From contig JAITPD010000026.1 of NCBI GenBank assembly GCA_031289615.1, positions 1 to 37,810 of the forward strand: DNA of 37,810 bases, read 5' to 3'. Origin of the DNA: Lactobacillaceae bacterium. GTDB lineage: Bacteria; Bacillota; Bacilli; Lactobacillales; Lactobacillaceae. The notes beneath the pieces are model-generated. The model saw only the letters and a program-made list of their open reading frames with translations, searched no databases and was not told the DNA's origin. The translations under genes and the position numbers were made by a program. Below are positions 8,200 through 17,311 of this stretch, one piece after another; positions within the stretch are counted from its first letter, which is position 1, and each line of letters starts with the position of its first letter.

Positions 8200-9828
8200 A
8201 TGAAGCAATTATATGTAAAAAAAGTGTTAGCGACAATCATGATTACCACAAGTCTTTCCGGATGTGTGGCATCAGCGGACGTGACAACAATCTCGGCTGG
8301 AAGTCATCCACAATTCGGCCAAAAGACAGGTGAATTAGTTCAGCCGGCGCGTAAAATTGATAATGTTAATTTGAAGAACTGGCATTATCACCAAAATCAA
8401 AGTACTCTACCAGCTAAATTTGATCCTAGAGGTACGAACAAAGCCACGCCAATTCAAGATCAATTTGAAACGGGATTATGCTGGAGTTATGCGGGGTCAG
8501 ATATTTTAGCAATTAACAAGCTTAATAAAACTGGCATTCAAAGTCTATTTTCAACCAACTATTATAATTACATGTTTGCTAGCAATGCTTTTAAAGATTT
8601 AGAAAATCCGTTTGGTATTGAATATCGTGGATTAGGTGCTGGTGGCGTTGAAAGTTGGCCAACAATGGCGGCTTTGATGGGTTATAACCCCGCCAAGGAA
8701 AGTGATTTTGCGAGCTTGAATGAATCAGGTCAAGGCTCACAAGACTTGGCTACTCAATACGATGTGACTTCGGATGCGTTTTATCAAACACCAACTGATC
8801 AGTCATTTTCAGTCAATGGTTTCTTGCAAAATGATGGTGCTTATGATGACGCGTCAGCCCAGGCGGTCGTTGATAATACCAAAAAGTTAATCAAGGAAAA
8901 TGGGTCAGTTGGCTATCACTTTGATGGTGACATGCTATTCGCTGATCAACTAGATTACGGACAAGCAGTTTACAATACGGAAACGAGTGCCATCAATTTA
9001 CCGATGGATTATCCAAAATACGTAAGCTATACGGTCAAAGAATCTGGCGAAACAGGTATGTTTACTGCCCGTGAAGCTAACCATGCTGTGACAATCGTTG
9101 GTTGGGATGATAATTACAGTAGAGATAATTTTGTGGATGGTGCCAAGCCAAATCAAAATGGAGCCTTCATAGTAAAAAATTCATGGGGAACTAGCTGGGG
9201 TGAAAAGGGCTATCTCTACGTTTCATATGAAGACTACTTTATATTAGAAGGATTGCTGACGACGGCTAAGATTGCCGCACCAACAGCAGATACTCTAATT
9301 ACTTCAGCAGATGCACCAGCTTCATCGGATTGGTCATTTGAAACTGACTCGCTCTACACTGGAGCACAGGTTGTATTAGCAAACGTTGTTGAGGTGCCTG
9401 AAGATAGTTCAGCAACGAAACTTTCTGCGATTAGCTTGGCAGCGATTAGCAATAATGCTCAATATACAGTTTATTATGTTGATCACGAAATCGATGCGCA
9501 AACCTTGACCACGCCTGAACAAGTGGCGGAAGTTGGTACGATGCTAAATAGTGGCATCGCATCAAATCATGGTCAAATCAAAATTAACGTGCCGAAACAA
9601 GATGTTGTTGCTGGTCAAAAGATTACCTTAATTGCGGTAGAACAAGATCCGAATGGCTTAGTTGATGATGGGGCTGGATTCCAAATTCAACGCGAGGGAG
9701 CTCGGACCGCGACTATCGCGGATAAGGGACATAATTTGGTAGCTTGGCAACAGGCTGATGGAACCTATTCATGGCTGGATCTTGCACGACGAGGGTTCAA
9801 AACGTATCTGGGTGGTTATATCCATTAA
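8200..9828 (+). CDS. papain-like cysteine protease B1 with lectin-like domain, possible lipoprotein
   Basis: This 542-residue class B protease has catalytic residues Gln88 (PIQDQ), Cys94 (CWSYAG), His295 ([11 protein letters not shown]) and Asn327 (NSWG). The lectin-like domain occupies about 380-540 and ends with the class B signature AWQQ-DGTYSWLDLARRG-KTYL. The signal peptide differs from the other B proteins: residues 19-22 read LSGC, a good lipobox, so Cys22 may be lipid-modified; a signal peptidase I site (VASA, then Asp27) follows close behind and competes. AAAGAGGAAA lies before the ATG, 12 bases after A1, so the two are surely co-transcribed. It is the most divergent of the five B proteins, consistent with an old A1-B1 pair. 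Confidence 0.88.
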   Translation: MKQLYVKKVLATIMITTSLSGCVASADVTTISAGSHPQFGQKTGELVQPARKIDNVNLKNWHYHQNQSTLPAKFDPRGTNKATPIQDQFETGLCWSYAGSDILAINKLNKTGIQSLFSTNYYNYMFASNAFKDLENPFGIEYRGLGAGGVESWPTMAALMGYNPAKESDFASLNESGQGSQDLATQYDVTSDAFYQTPTDQSFSVNGFLQNDGAYDDASAQAVVDNTKKLIKENGSVGYHFDGDMLFADQLDYGQAVYNTETSAINLPMDYPKYVSYTVKESGETGMFTAREANHAVTIVGWDDNYSRDNFVDGAKPNQNGAFIVKNSWGTSWGEKGYLYVSYEDYFILEGLLTTAKIAAPTADTLITSADAPASSDWSFETDSLYTGAQVVLANVVEVPEDSSATKLSAISLAAISNNAQYTVYYVDHEIDAQTLTTPEQVAEVGTMLNSGIASNHGQIKINVPKQDVVAGQKITLIAVEQDPNGLVDDGAGFQIQREGARTATIADKGHNLVAWQQADGTYSWLDLARRGFKTYLGGYIH

Positions 9829-9898
9829 GAATGGCAATGAAAATTTAATATTGTACAAGATAGGATTGGCCTTAGCTAATCTGAAATGTAAATGAACG

Positions 9899-9928
9899 AG
9901 CAGAATTTAGGTTCTGCTTTTTCTTTTT
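9899..9928 (+). terminator. terminator after B1
   Basis: AGCAGAA and TTCTGCT enclose TTTAGG, followed by TTTTCTTTTT. It closes the A1-B1 unit and is a copy of the tyrS terminator. Confidence 0.85.
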
Positions 9929-10078
9929 GCTCAAAAACACGGTGATTTGATTGTTTTAACTGTATATTGTGATAATTTTAATTTGTGGCAAGGAGTTTTC
10001 TTTTATGAGACAAAAACAGAAGATAGTGTAATAAACATTAGTTAATTATGAAATAATCGGCATTAAATTCTTAAACAC

Positions 10079-10139
10079 TTCACATATAACCGCTTTTATT
10101 TTCTCATTTACAGCTCATAATTCGTTTTATCCGATAAAA
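10079..10139 (+). promoter_or_regulatory. A2-B2-A3 promoter and palindromic operator
   Basis: TTCACA (10079-10084) and TCTCAT (10102-10107) are 17 bases apart. The palindrome TTTTATCCGATAAAA is at 10125-10139, identical to that before A1, while much of the surrounding spacer differs, so the boxes look selected. Confidence 0.55.
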
Positions 10140-10173
10140 AGGAAAAAAATAAAAAGCAAGGTTGGATGAGTTT

Positions 10174-11793
10174 ATGAATAAGAAGATGAGTAAGATGTTG
10201 CTTGCGTGTGGTGCGTTAGTTTTGACAAGTGGTAGTGGAGGAATTCTTTCACAAACTGTTCAGGCGTGTTTGAATCCAGCAACGAATATTGCAAATAGCA
10301 AACTACCCTCCAAATATGATCCTCGTCCTTGGTCGACGCCGATTCGCAATCAGCATGCTCCTAATGGCGATAACCAAAATTTGTGTTGGAGCTATTCTGG
10401 TAACGATATGTTGACGTATGCCAAGCAAAAAACGTTTGGTATTACGACGGTGTATTCACCAAATTATACGAATTATGCGACGGCATGGGATGCCATGGAA
10501 TATGAAGATAGTACACCTAGTAGTCGGCATTATGTTACTAATCCAACAAGTAATCCTGAACATCCCTTGAATTGGGGAGGTCATGTTGCAGCTGCTTCTA
10601 TCTTTGCCTTGTTAGGCAATAATCCGGTTCGTGAATCTGACTTTTCCAGTACTGATGAGAACGGATTTGCAACTGGAACTGTTGCTTCAACGCCAATCAG
10701 TTCCGCAGAGCTAGATGCTGCTCGATCTAAGGCAGATAATTCGTATAGTGTGACTGATGTTAATCGGGTTGGGTATGAAGATGGAATTACAACCCACGAA
10801 GGCCACATTAAAGAACTAAAAAAAGCAATTATCAACAATGGAAGCGTTGGTTATGCTTTCAATGCATTGACTCTTCACGTTGGTCAAGAAGACTATATGC
10901 CTGGATATTATGATGAAAAAAACAACGCGCTTAACACTATTGAGGATGATAAAAATGAGATTGAATATATTAATCATGCGACGTTAATTGTGGGATATGA
11001 TGATAATTATTCGAAAGACAAGTTTAATCCAGAACATCGCCCACAAAATAATGGAGCATTCTTGGTGCGGAACTCATGGGGCACTGAATTTGGAGAAAAT
11101 GGGTACTTCTGGGTCAGCTATGAAGACTATTATATTCAAGTATCGGTTGGGGCATCATCTGTTGAAATTGGGCAAAAGTTAAGTGGTATTGCACAAAGTT
11201 TACAAAAAACGACCCCACAAAATAATCCATTTTATGTGGCTTATCCTGACTGGAGTAAATATAAAGATTTTGAAAATCAAAGTGAGATTGAAAAAAATCA
11301 AGACAGTGATATTGTTCTTGGAACTCATTTCCCAGCAAAAGATCACAAGTTGATTTTAAATTCAGTTGCGATTGATACTGATTTAGATGACGTGGATTAT
11401 GAAGTGTATTTGGTTGATGGCGCATTTAGTCAATCTGAAAAGTTGACTGAACTAAAGACGCAGGGGCAGTTGATTAAAAAAGGGCATGAAGTTAGGCAAG
11501 GAATCCATCGAAAAACTATTAAACCCGTTGACATTCCAGCAGATCAAGATTACTCATTGGTAGTCATTGAAAAAGCGACTGATAAGAGCATCAATAATAA
11601 AGCAGCATCATTATTTGTTTCAAATAACTCTAAGGGAAGTTATCGACAAAATTCATGGATGGGTTACTTGCAAAGCGATGAGAAAATTAAATGGATTGAT
11701 TTAGGTAGTGTGGCTACTCGATCAACAGGTGGTGCTTCTGCAACCTCATCTGGCGTTCTCCCTTACATCTTTGCCTACAGCACCGCAGAATAG
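10174..11793 (+). CDS. secreted papain-like cysteine protease A2 with lectin-like domain
   Basis: This class A protease has 539 residues from the ATG at 10174. AAGGTTGGA precedes it; the in-frame TTG twelve bases earlier lies within that site. The signal peptide (1-31) ends TVQA before Cys32. Catalytic set: Gln60, Cys71 (LCWSYSG), His268, Asn300 (NSWG). It carries the longest insertion of the class after the TNYATA segment (about residues 107-127, rich in Ser, Thr, Pro and Asn) and a distinct loop in the lectin-like domain (WSKYKDFENQSEIEKN) just before DSDIVLGTHFPAKDH. It is first in the A2-B2-A3 unit, with 32 bases to B2. Confidence 0.88.
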   Translation: MNKKMSKMLLACGALVLTSGSGGILSQTVQACLNPATNIANSKLPSKYDPRPWSTPIRNQHAPNGDNQNLCWSYSGNDMLTYAKQKTFGITTVYSPNYTNYATAWDAMEYEDSTPSSRHYVTNPTSNPEHPLNWGGHVAAASIFALLGNNPVRESDFSSTDENGFATGTVASTPISSAELDAARSKADNSYSVTDVNRVGYEDGITTHEGHIKELKKAIINNGSVGYAFNALTLHVGQEDYMPGYYDEKNNALNTIEDDKNEIEYINHATLIVGYDDNYSKDKFNPEHRPQNNGAFLVRNSWGTEFGENGYFWVSYEDYYIQVSVGASSVEIGQKLSGIAQSLQKTTPQNNPFYVAYPDWSKYKDFENQSEIEKNQDSDIVLGTHFPAKDHKLILNSVAIDTDLDDVDYEVYLVDGAFSQSEKLTELKTQGQLIKKGHEVRQGIHRKTIKPVDIPADQDYSLVVIEKATDKSINNKAASLFVSNNSKGSYRQNSWMGYLQSDEKIKWIDLGSVATRSTGGASATSSGVLPYIFAYSTAE

Positions 11794-11825
11794 AAAACAG
11801 AAATTAGAAAACAGAGGAAAATTAT

Positions 11826-13475
11826 ATGAAAAAGCATCAATTACAAAGGTTGGTTGCCGGAATGATGGTAACCACAATTCTTAGTAGCACAGTTGCATCA
11901 GCCGACGTGACTACCAATTATCTCGATAAGTCACCAGTGATCGGTGAACAAAATAGCGGATGGGTCAAGCCTGCGCGAAATGTTCATCAGAAGTTTAATT
12001 CAAAGAAGTGGCACTACAAGCGTCAACAATCTGCTTTGCCTGCCACTTATGACCCACGAAACACCAATCAAGTGACTCCAGTTCGTGATCAATATGAAAC
12101 GGAGCTTTGTTGGAGTTACTCTGGAACTGATGTTTTGGCAATGAGTAAGTTGAAGAAGACCGGAATTCAAACCGCGTTTTCACCAAATTATTTCAACTAT
12201 ATGTTTGCTGAGAATGAATATACAGATGCAACTAATCCACTCCAGGTTCAGTTTCGTCTATTAGGAGATGGTGGTTATGAAAATTGGCCAATCATGGCAG
12301 GGCTGCTTGGTCATAATCCTGCAACTGAAGAAGCATTTCCATCACTTGATGCAAATGGTCATGGGACACAAGAATTGGCAACCGCACCGATTACTCAGAC
12401 TGCGTTTAATCAAATTCCAACTGATAAGTCGTTTACGGTCGAAGGTTACGTCCAAAATGATGGAGCGTTCTCAGATGAATCAGCTCAAGCCATTGTGGAT
12501 AACACCAAGCAAATGATTCATGATAATGGCGCTGTTGGCTATCATTACAATGCATACTTTGCCATGTCAGATCAACTTGATTATGAAACCCCAGCATATA
12601 ATCCAGAGACGTATGCTTTGAATATTCCGTTTGATTTCCCAAATTCTGTGAATGCCACTGTTAAGAAGACAGGTGATAAAATCAGTATTAGTCCTTGGGG
12701 CGCCAACCATGCCGTGACGATTGTTGGATGGGATGATACCTTTAGTAAAGACAAGTTTGCTGATGCGGTTAAGCCAGCACAAGACGGAGCGTTCTTGGTG
12801 AAGAATTCATGGGGAACCACTTTTGCTGATAACGGTTATTTCTGGGTTTCTTATGAAGATTTCTACATTTTGGAAGGAATGATCGCATCTGCCAAAATTG
12901 GAACACCAACAAATGAGAAGCTGGCTACTTCTGCTAGTTCACCTGCTTCATCAGATTGGACGTTTGAAACTGATAGCGAATACACTGGAAAGCAAGTTGT
13001 CTTGGCAAATCAAGTTCAAATTCCAGCGGATGCAACCAACCCCAAGATCTCAGCAATTAGTTTGCCTGCAATTACAAAGGGTGCCAAGTATTCAGTATAT
13101 TATGTTGATCATGCATTTAATATTGATGAGGAAGAAGGAAATTTGCAGACTGAGGCTCAAATTAAAGCAATTGGAAAGAAGATCAAAAGTGGCGTTGCAG
13201 TTGATCACGGTCAAATCAAGGTGAATGTTCCAACTCAAAAGGTGACAGCTGGGCAAACAGTGACATTGATTGCGGTTGAACAAGATCCAAATGGGGATGT
13301 TAATGACGGAGCTGGGTTCCAAATTCAATTGGTTGGTGGAACAGATGGCAGTCAAGCAACCAAGGCTAATCAGTATCAAAACATGGTGGCTTGGCAACAA
13401 GATGATGGAACTTACGAGTGGTATGATTTGGCTCATCGTGGGTATAAGACTTACCTTAGCGCATATGTAAAGTAG
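11826..13475 (+). CDS. secreted papain-like cysteine protease B2 with lectin-like domain
   Basis: This 549-residue class B protease is the longest of the nine, owing to a short acidic insertion ([12 protein letters not shown]) in the lectin-like domain after YYVDHAF. The signal peptide [21 protein letters not shown] ends at VASA before Asp27. A stretch of about 50 residues then leads to [15 protein letters not shown], where the peptidase domain begins. Catalytic set: Gln89, Cys95, His295, Asn327. There is no wall anchor. Together with A3 behind it, the gene forms a B-A block that resembles B5-A4, including the linker between the genes. Confidence 0.88.
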   Translation: MKKHQLQRLVAGMMVTTILSSTVASADVTTNYLDKSPVIGEQNSGWVKPARNVHQKFNSKKWHYKRQQSALPATYDPRNTNQVTPVRDQYETELCWSYSGTDVLAMSKLKKTGIQTAFSPNYFNYMFAENEYTDATNPLQVQFRLLGDGGYENWPIMAGLLGHNPATEEAFPSLDANGHGTQELATAPITQTAFNQIPTDKSFTVEGYVQNDGAFSDESAQAIVDNTKQMIHDNGAVGYHYNAYFAMSDQLDYETPAYNPETYALNIPFDFPNSVNATVKKTGDKISISPWGANHAVTIVGWDDTFSKDKFADAVKPAQDGAFLVKNSWGTTFADNGYFWVSYEDFYILEGMIASAKIGTPTNEKLATSASSPASSDWTFETDSEYTGKQVVLANQVQIPADATNPKISAISLPAITKGAKYSVYYVDHAFNIDEEEGNLQTEAQIKAIGKKIKSGVAVDHGQIKVNVPTQKVTAGQTVTLIAVEQDPNGDVNDGAGFQIQLVGGTDGSQATKANQYQNMVAWQQDDGTYEWYDLAHRGYKTYLSAYVK

Positions 13476-13511
13476 TTATTACAAAATAAAAAAATAGGAT
13501 TAGATGAATTT

Positions 13512-15107
13512 ATGAATAAGAAGTTGAAAAAAGGTTTGTTAGCGTGTGGCGCGCTAGTCTTGACGAGTGGAAGTGGTGTGGGTCTTGTTGCTCAAACGGC
13601 TCAAGCTTGTTTGTTTCCGCCAATGGATATAAATGTAAATTGGTTGCCAGCTAAGTATGATCCTCGGCCATGGTCAACACCGATTCGCAATCAACATGGT
13701 AATAATGGAGTTGATCCTCAACAATTATGCTGGAGTTATTCTGGTAACGATATGTTGACGTATGCCAAGCAAAAGACGTTTGGGATTACAACGGTGTATT
13801 CACCAAATTATACGAATTATGCGACTGCAAATGATGCGTTGACGGATGGACACAATCCGACAAGAAATCAGGAGCATGTTTTGAACGATGGAGGCCATAC
13901 CGCAGCAGCTTCTGTCTTTGCATTCATGGGTAACAATCCAGTTCGTGAATCTGATTTTTCTAGTGTTGATGCTAACGGATTCGCAACAGGAACGGTTGCA
14001 ACCACTAAGATTACTTCTGCAGAATTAGATGCAGCACGAGCTAAGGCTGATAATTCATATACTGTAACGGACATCGAGCGTGTTGGATATGAATATGGCG
14101 ACGTGACACATGCTGAGCACATCAAAGCATTAAAGGAAAATATTTTAAAGTATGGTAGTGTGGGATATGCTTTTAATAGTTATTCAGTTACTACTAGCGG
14201 GTCAAAGTATTTTGATGAAAAAAATAGTGCTCTAAATACGTCTGCTAATAAATTATCAGAATCGGATGGGACAGGGGATGTACCTATTTCTTTGAGTTCT
14301 ATAACCCACGCAACATTAATTGTTGGTTATGATGATAACTATTCCAAGGAAAAATTTAATGCTTATCAACGACCTGAAAATAATGGTGCGTTCTTGGTCC
14401 GTAATTCATGGGGCACTGATTTTGGAGAAAATGGCTATTTTTGGGTGAGCTATGAGGATTACTTTATTGCTGCTTCTGTTGGTGCTGCCTCTGTTAAATT
14501 GGCTCCTAAACAATCAGGGGTTGAACAAGGTATCCAAAAATCTTCGCCAAGGAATGATTTATTTTATGTTTCGTATCCTAATGGTAAGGCTAACCGTGAA
14601 GAGTATGCTAATAATCAAGACAGTGATATTGTACTTGGAACTCATTTTCCAGCAAAAGATCACCAGTTGACTTTAAATTCAGTTGCGATTGATACTGATT
14701 TAGATGATGTGGATTATGAAGTGTATTTGGTTGATGGTGCATTTAGTCAATCAGAAACTTTGATAGATTTAAAAGCACAGGGTAAGTTGATTAAAGAAGG
14801 ACATGAAGCTAAGCAGGGGCTCCATCGTAAAGCAATTAAGCCTGTAGAAGTTTCAGCAAATCAAGATTACTCATTGGTAGTCGTTGAGAAAGCTAAGGAC
14901 AAGACGATCAATAACAAAGCGGCAAGTTTGTTTGTTTCAAGTAACGCTGATGAAGGATATTTGCGTGAAAATTCCTGGATTGGTTATCTAAAAAATGATG
15001 AGACGATCACTTGGAGTAACTTTTATTATGTGTATACACGTACTTCCATAGGACGTAATTCTTCTGGCGTTATCCCTTATATCTTCGCTTACAGTACCAC
15101 AGAATAA
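13512..15107 (+). CDS. secreted papain-like cysteine protease A3 with lectin-like domain
   Basis: This 531-residue class A protease starts at the position that sets the class A start by alignment. The signal peptide ends AQTAQA before Cys33, followed by LFPPMDINVNWLPAKYDPRPW. Catalytic set: Gln61, Cys73, His266, Asn298. The residue before the catalytic His is Thr (ITHATLIVGYDD), where the other A proteins have Asn. The loop before it (about 228-262) is unlike the other A copies, lacking the HVG(L/Q) segment and containing Ser/Thr-rich sequence. The linker to B2 contains TTATTACAAAATAAA, also found after B5. It is last in its unit; a terminator follows within 45 bases. Confidence 0.88.
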   Translation: MNKKLKKGLLACGALVLTSGSGVGLVAQTAQACLFPPMDINVNWLPAKYDPRPWSTPIRNQHGNNGVDPQQLCWSYSGNDMLTYAKQKTFGITTVYSPNYTNYATANDALTDGHNPTRNQEHVLNDGGHTAAASVFAFMGNNPVRESDFSSVDANGFATGTVATTKITSAELDAARAKADNSYTVTDIERVGYEYGDVTHAEHIKALKENILKYGSVGYAFNSYSVTTSGSKYFDEKNSALNTSANKLSESDGTGDVPISLSSITHATLIVGYDDNYSKEKFNAYQRPENNGAFLVRNSWGTDFGENGYFWVSYEDYFIAASVGAASVKLAPKQSGVEQGIQKSSPRNDLFYVSYPNGKANREEYANNQDSDIVLGTHFPAKDHQLTLNSVAIDTDLDDVDYEVYLVDGAFSQSETLIDLKAQGKLIKEGHEAKQGLHRKAIKPVEVSANQDYSLVVVEKAKDKTINNKAASLFVSSNADEGYLRENSWIGYLKNDETITWSNFYYVYTRTSIGRNSSGVIPYIFAYSTTE

Positions 15108-15121
15108 AATGTAAATGAACG

Positions 15122-15150
15122 AGCAGAATTTAGGTTCTGCTTTTTCTTTT
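15122..15150 (+). terminator. terminator after A3
   Basis: AGCAGAA and TTCTGCT enclose TTTAGG and are followed by a T-rich run. It is the third copy of the tyrS-type terminator. Confidence 0.85.
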
Positions 15151-15301
15151 TGCTCAAAAGAACGGTATTTTGATTGTTTGACCCGTATATTGTGATAATT
15201 TTAATTTGTGGCAATGATTTTGCTTTTGTGATACGAAAATAGAAGAATATGTAATAAATACTACTAAATTGTGAAATAATACACGTTAAATTCTTAAAGG
15301 A

Positions 15302-15360
15302 TTCACAGATAAACATATTTAAATTCTCATTTGTAGCTCATAATTCACGTTATCCGATAA
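15302..15360 (+). promoter_or_regulatory. promoter and operator ahead of the third protease group
   Basis: TTCACA (15302-15307) and TCTCAT (15325-15330) are 17 bases apart. The operator is shortened to TTATCCGATAA (15350-15360), with 5-base arms. With the A gene behind it broken, this promoter would drive B3-B4-B5-A4 through a leader of about 300 bases. Confidence 0.5.
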
Positions 15361-15395
15361 AAAGGACAAATAAAGAATTGGAGTAAGGTCAATTT

Positions 15396-15626
15396 ATGAA
15401 CAACAAGATAGTGAAAAAAATACTAGCGTGTGGTGCGCTGGTTTTGACTGGTTAGGTAGTGCAAGAGTTTTATCTAAGGCTAAATAATGCTGTTTATTTC
15501 CAATAATTGATTCAAATGTGAATCATTTATCAAATACACATTACTTTAGATTGTGGTAAATTTTTACACTTAATCAATCGGCATTATGTTGAGATTCATC
15601 CCTATATCATCGCAAACAGAACACAA
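15396..15626 (+). pseudogene. decayed class A protease gene (start and end remnants only)
   Basis: The ATG at 15396 opens MNNKIVKKILACGALVLTG and then a stop, matching the class A signal peptide MNKKLKKGLLACGALVLTSG. Out of frame, the sequence continues as CLFPIIDSNVNHLS, matching CLFPPMDINVNWLP of A3. About 100 bases later, ATCCCTATATCATCGCAAACAG matches the class A tail IPYIFAYSTTE with small deletions and a lost stop codon, followed by AGAGG as before B1. Roughly 1.3-1.5 kb, including the whole catalytic domain, is missing. The gene behind it keeps its own ribosome binding site and start. Confidence 0.85.
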
Positions 15627-15639
15627 AGAGGAAAATAAA

Positions 15640-17274
15640 ATGAAAAAGCATCAATTACAAAAGTTAGTCGCCGGAATGATGGTAACCACCATTCTTAGCA
15701 GTGGTGTTGCATCTGCCAGTGTCACTACAGGACATTTTGAAAAAGTTCCAACTCCTACTGGGCAACAGAGTGAATGGGTTACGCCAATTCGAAATGATCA
15801 TCAATTTAATTCAAAGAAGTGGCAATACAAGCATCAGCAGGTAGCGTTGCCAGCAGCATATGATCCACGTAATACTAATCAAGTTACTCCAATTCGTGAC
15901 CAATATGAAACAAGCATGTGCTGGGATTATACTGGGACGGATCTTTTGGCAATGAGTAAGTTAAAGAAGACTGGAATTCAAACGGCATTTTCACCAAACT
16001 ACTTTAATTATATGTTTGCTGAGAATGCATTTACTGATAATACGGTTAATCCATTTTCAGTATTGAATCGTCAATTAGCAGCGGGTGGAATGACTAAGTG
16101 GCCAATTATTGCCGGCATTATGGGATATAATCCGGCGACTGAGGATGATTTCCAAACGGTTGATGCCGATGGTCACGGGACAATGGAACTTGCAACTAAA
16201 GAAATTACCCAGACTGCATTTAATCAAACTCCAACAGATCAGTCATTTGCTGTTGAAGGATATGTGGAAAACGAAGGTGCATTTTCAGATGAATCAGCAC
16301 AATCAGTTATTGATAATACAAAGCAATTAGTTAATGACTACGGGGCGATTGGATATGATTTTAATGCATATTTCGTACTTCCAAATCGAGTTACATTTAA
16401 AAACCCAGCCTACAATCCTGAAACTTTCGCTTTAAATGTCCCATCTGATTATCCAGATTCTGTAGATGCCATTAAAACTGCGACTGGCGAGGATGTCACG
16501 ATCAGCACTTGGCGCGCTAATCATGCTACAACTATTGTCGGTTGGGATGATAATTTCAGCAAGGACAAGTTTGCCAAGGATGTTCAACCGGCTCAAGATG
16601 GTGCCTTCTTAGTTAAGAATTCATGGGGAACTGTTTGGGGCGATGATGGTTATTTCTGGGTTTCATACGAAGATTTCTTTTTGCTAGAAGGCTTAGAAGG
16701 AACAGCTAAGATTGGTCAACCAACGAACGAAAAGTTGATTACTTCAGCCGATGCGCCTGCTTCATTTCACTGGGAGCTCGAGGATGACGAACAATACACT
16801 GGTAATCAAGTTGTATTTTCAAATGTGTTAGACATTCCAAGTACTAGTGAAAATGCAAAGTTCTCAGCAATTACTTTGCCAGCTATTGCTAACGACGCAA
16901 AGTATTCCGTTTATTATGTAGATCATGAAGTTGACGCAAAGACTTTGACGACTGAGGACCAGGTTAAACAAGTCGGAACGAAAATCAAGAGTGGTGTTGC
17001 TGAAAATCATGGTCAGGTAAAGGTAAATGTTCCAACACAAAAGCTTCCAGCTGGACAGAAGGTTACGCTGATTGCGGTTGAGCAAGATCCAAATGGTGCT
17101 GCAGAAGATGGGGCTGGTTTCCAAGTTCAACGTCCTGGAGCAAGTTCGCCAACTGAAGCGGATGCCGGAAAGAACATGGTAGCATGGCAACAAGAAGATG
17201 GCACATACGAATGGTTGGATTTTTCAACTCAAGAAGAAGGATACAAGACGTATTTGGGTCTCTATTTGAAGTAA
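15640..17274 (+). CDS. secreted papain-like cysteine protease B3 with lectin-like domain
   Basis: This class B protease has 544 residues from the ATG at 15640. Reading further upstream in frame to 15586 only adds translated debris of the decayed A gene, and AGAGGAAAATAAA stands before 15640. The signal peptide ends VASA before Ser27. Catalytic set: Cys94 (MCWDYTG, with Asp after Trp, unlike the Ser/Thr in the others), His295, Asn327, with Gln in PIRDQ. The lectin-like domain is nearly the same as in B4 ([41 protein letters not shown]). B4 follows after 37 bases. Confidence 0.88.
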   Translation: MKKHQLQKLVAGMMVTTILSSGVASASVTTGHFEKVPTPTGQQSEWVTPIRNDHQFNSKKWQYKHQQVALPAAYDPRNTNQVTPIRDQYETSMCWDYTGTDLLAMSKLKKTGIQTAFSPNYFNYMFAENAFTDNTVNPFSVLNRQLAAGGMTKWPIIAGIMGYNPATEDDFQTVDADGHGTMELATKEITQTAFNQTPTDQSFAVEGYVENEGAFSDESAQSVIDNTKQLVNDYGAIGYDFNAYFVLPNRVTFKNPAYNPETFALNVPSDYPDSVDAIKTATGEDVTISTWRANHATTIVGWDDNFSKDKFAKDVQPAQDGAFLVKNSWGTVWGDDGYFWVSYEDFFLLEGLEGTAKIGQPTNEKLITSADAPASFHWELEDDEQYTGNQVVFSNVLDIPSTSENAKFSAITLPAIANDAKYSVYYVDHEVDAKTLTTEDQVKQVGTKIKSGVAENHGQVKVNVPTQKLPAGQKVTLIAVEQDPNGAAEDGAGFQVQRPGASSPTEADAGKNMVAWQQEDGTYEWLDFSTQEEGYKTYLGLYLK

Positions 17275-17311
17275 TTTTGGTTATTACAAAACAAAAAATT
17301 GAGGAAATTAA

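Larger units (their letters stand above)
9872..10173 (+). repeat. repeated terminator-promoter module, copy P2
   Basis: The copy begins with TTAGCTAATCTGAAAT, the same sequence that ends tyrS and follows its stop codon, although no tyrS stands here. The hairpin, the TGTATATT stretch and the promoter and operator boxes follow in the same order as in P1. This is strong evidence of a segmental duplication that carried the tyrS terminator along. The 43 bases between B1 and this copy show nothing recognisable. Confidence 0.85.
15107..15395 (+). repeat. repeated terminator-promoter module, copy P3
   Basis: The copy starts directly at the A3 stop codon and ends at the ATG of the decayed A gene. It is closer to P2 than to P1 (shared AATGTAAATGAACGAGCAG and TTAAATTCTTAAA). 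It shows the same order of hairpin, TGTATATTGTGATAATTTTA stretch, TTCACA box and operator. Confidence 0.85.

Noticed and set aside
15586-15639. N-terminal extension of B3 starting at 15586
   Set aside because: The added residues are a translated remnant of the decayed A gene tail; the ribosome binding site and class alignment place the start at 15640.
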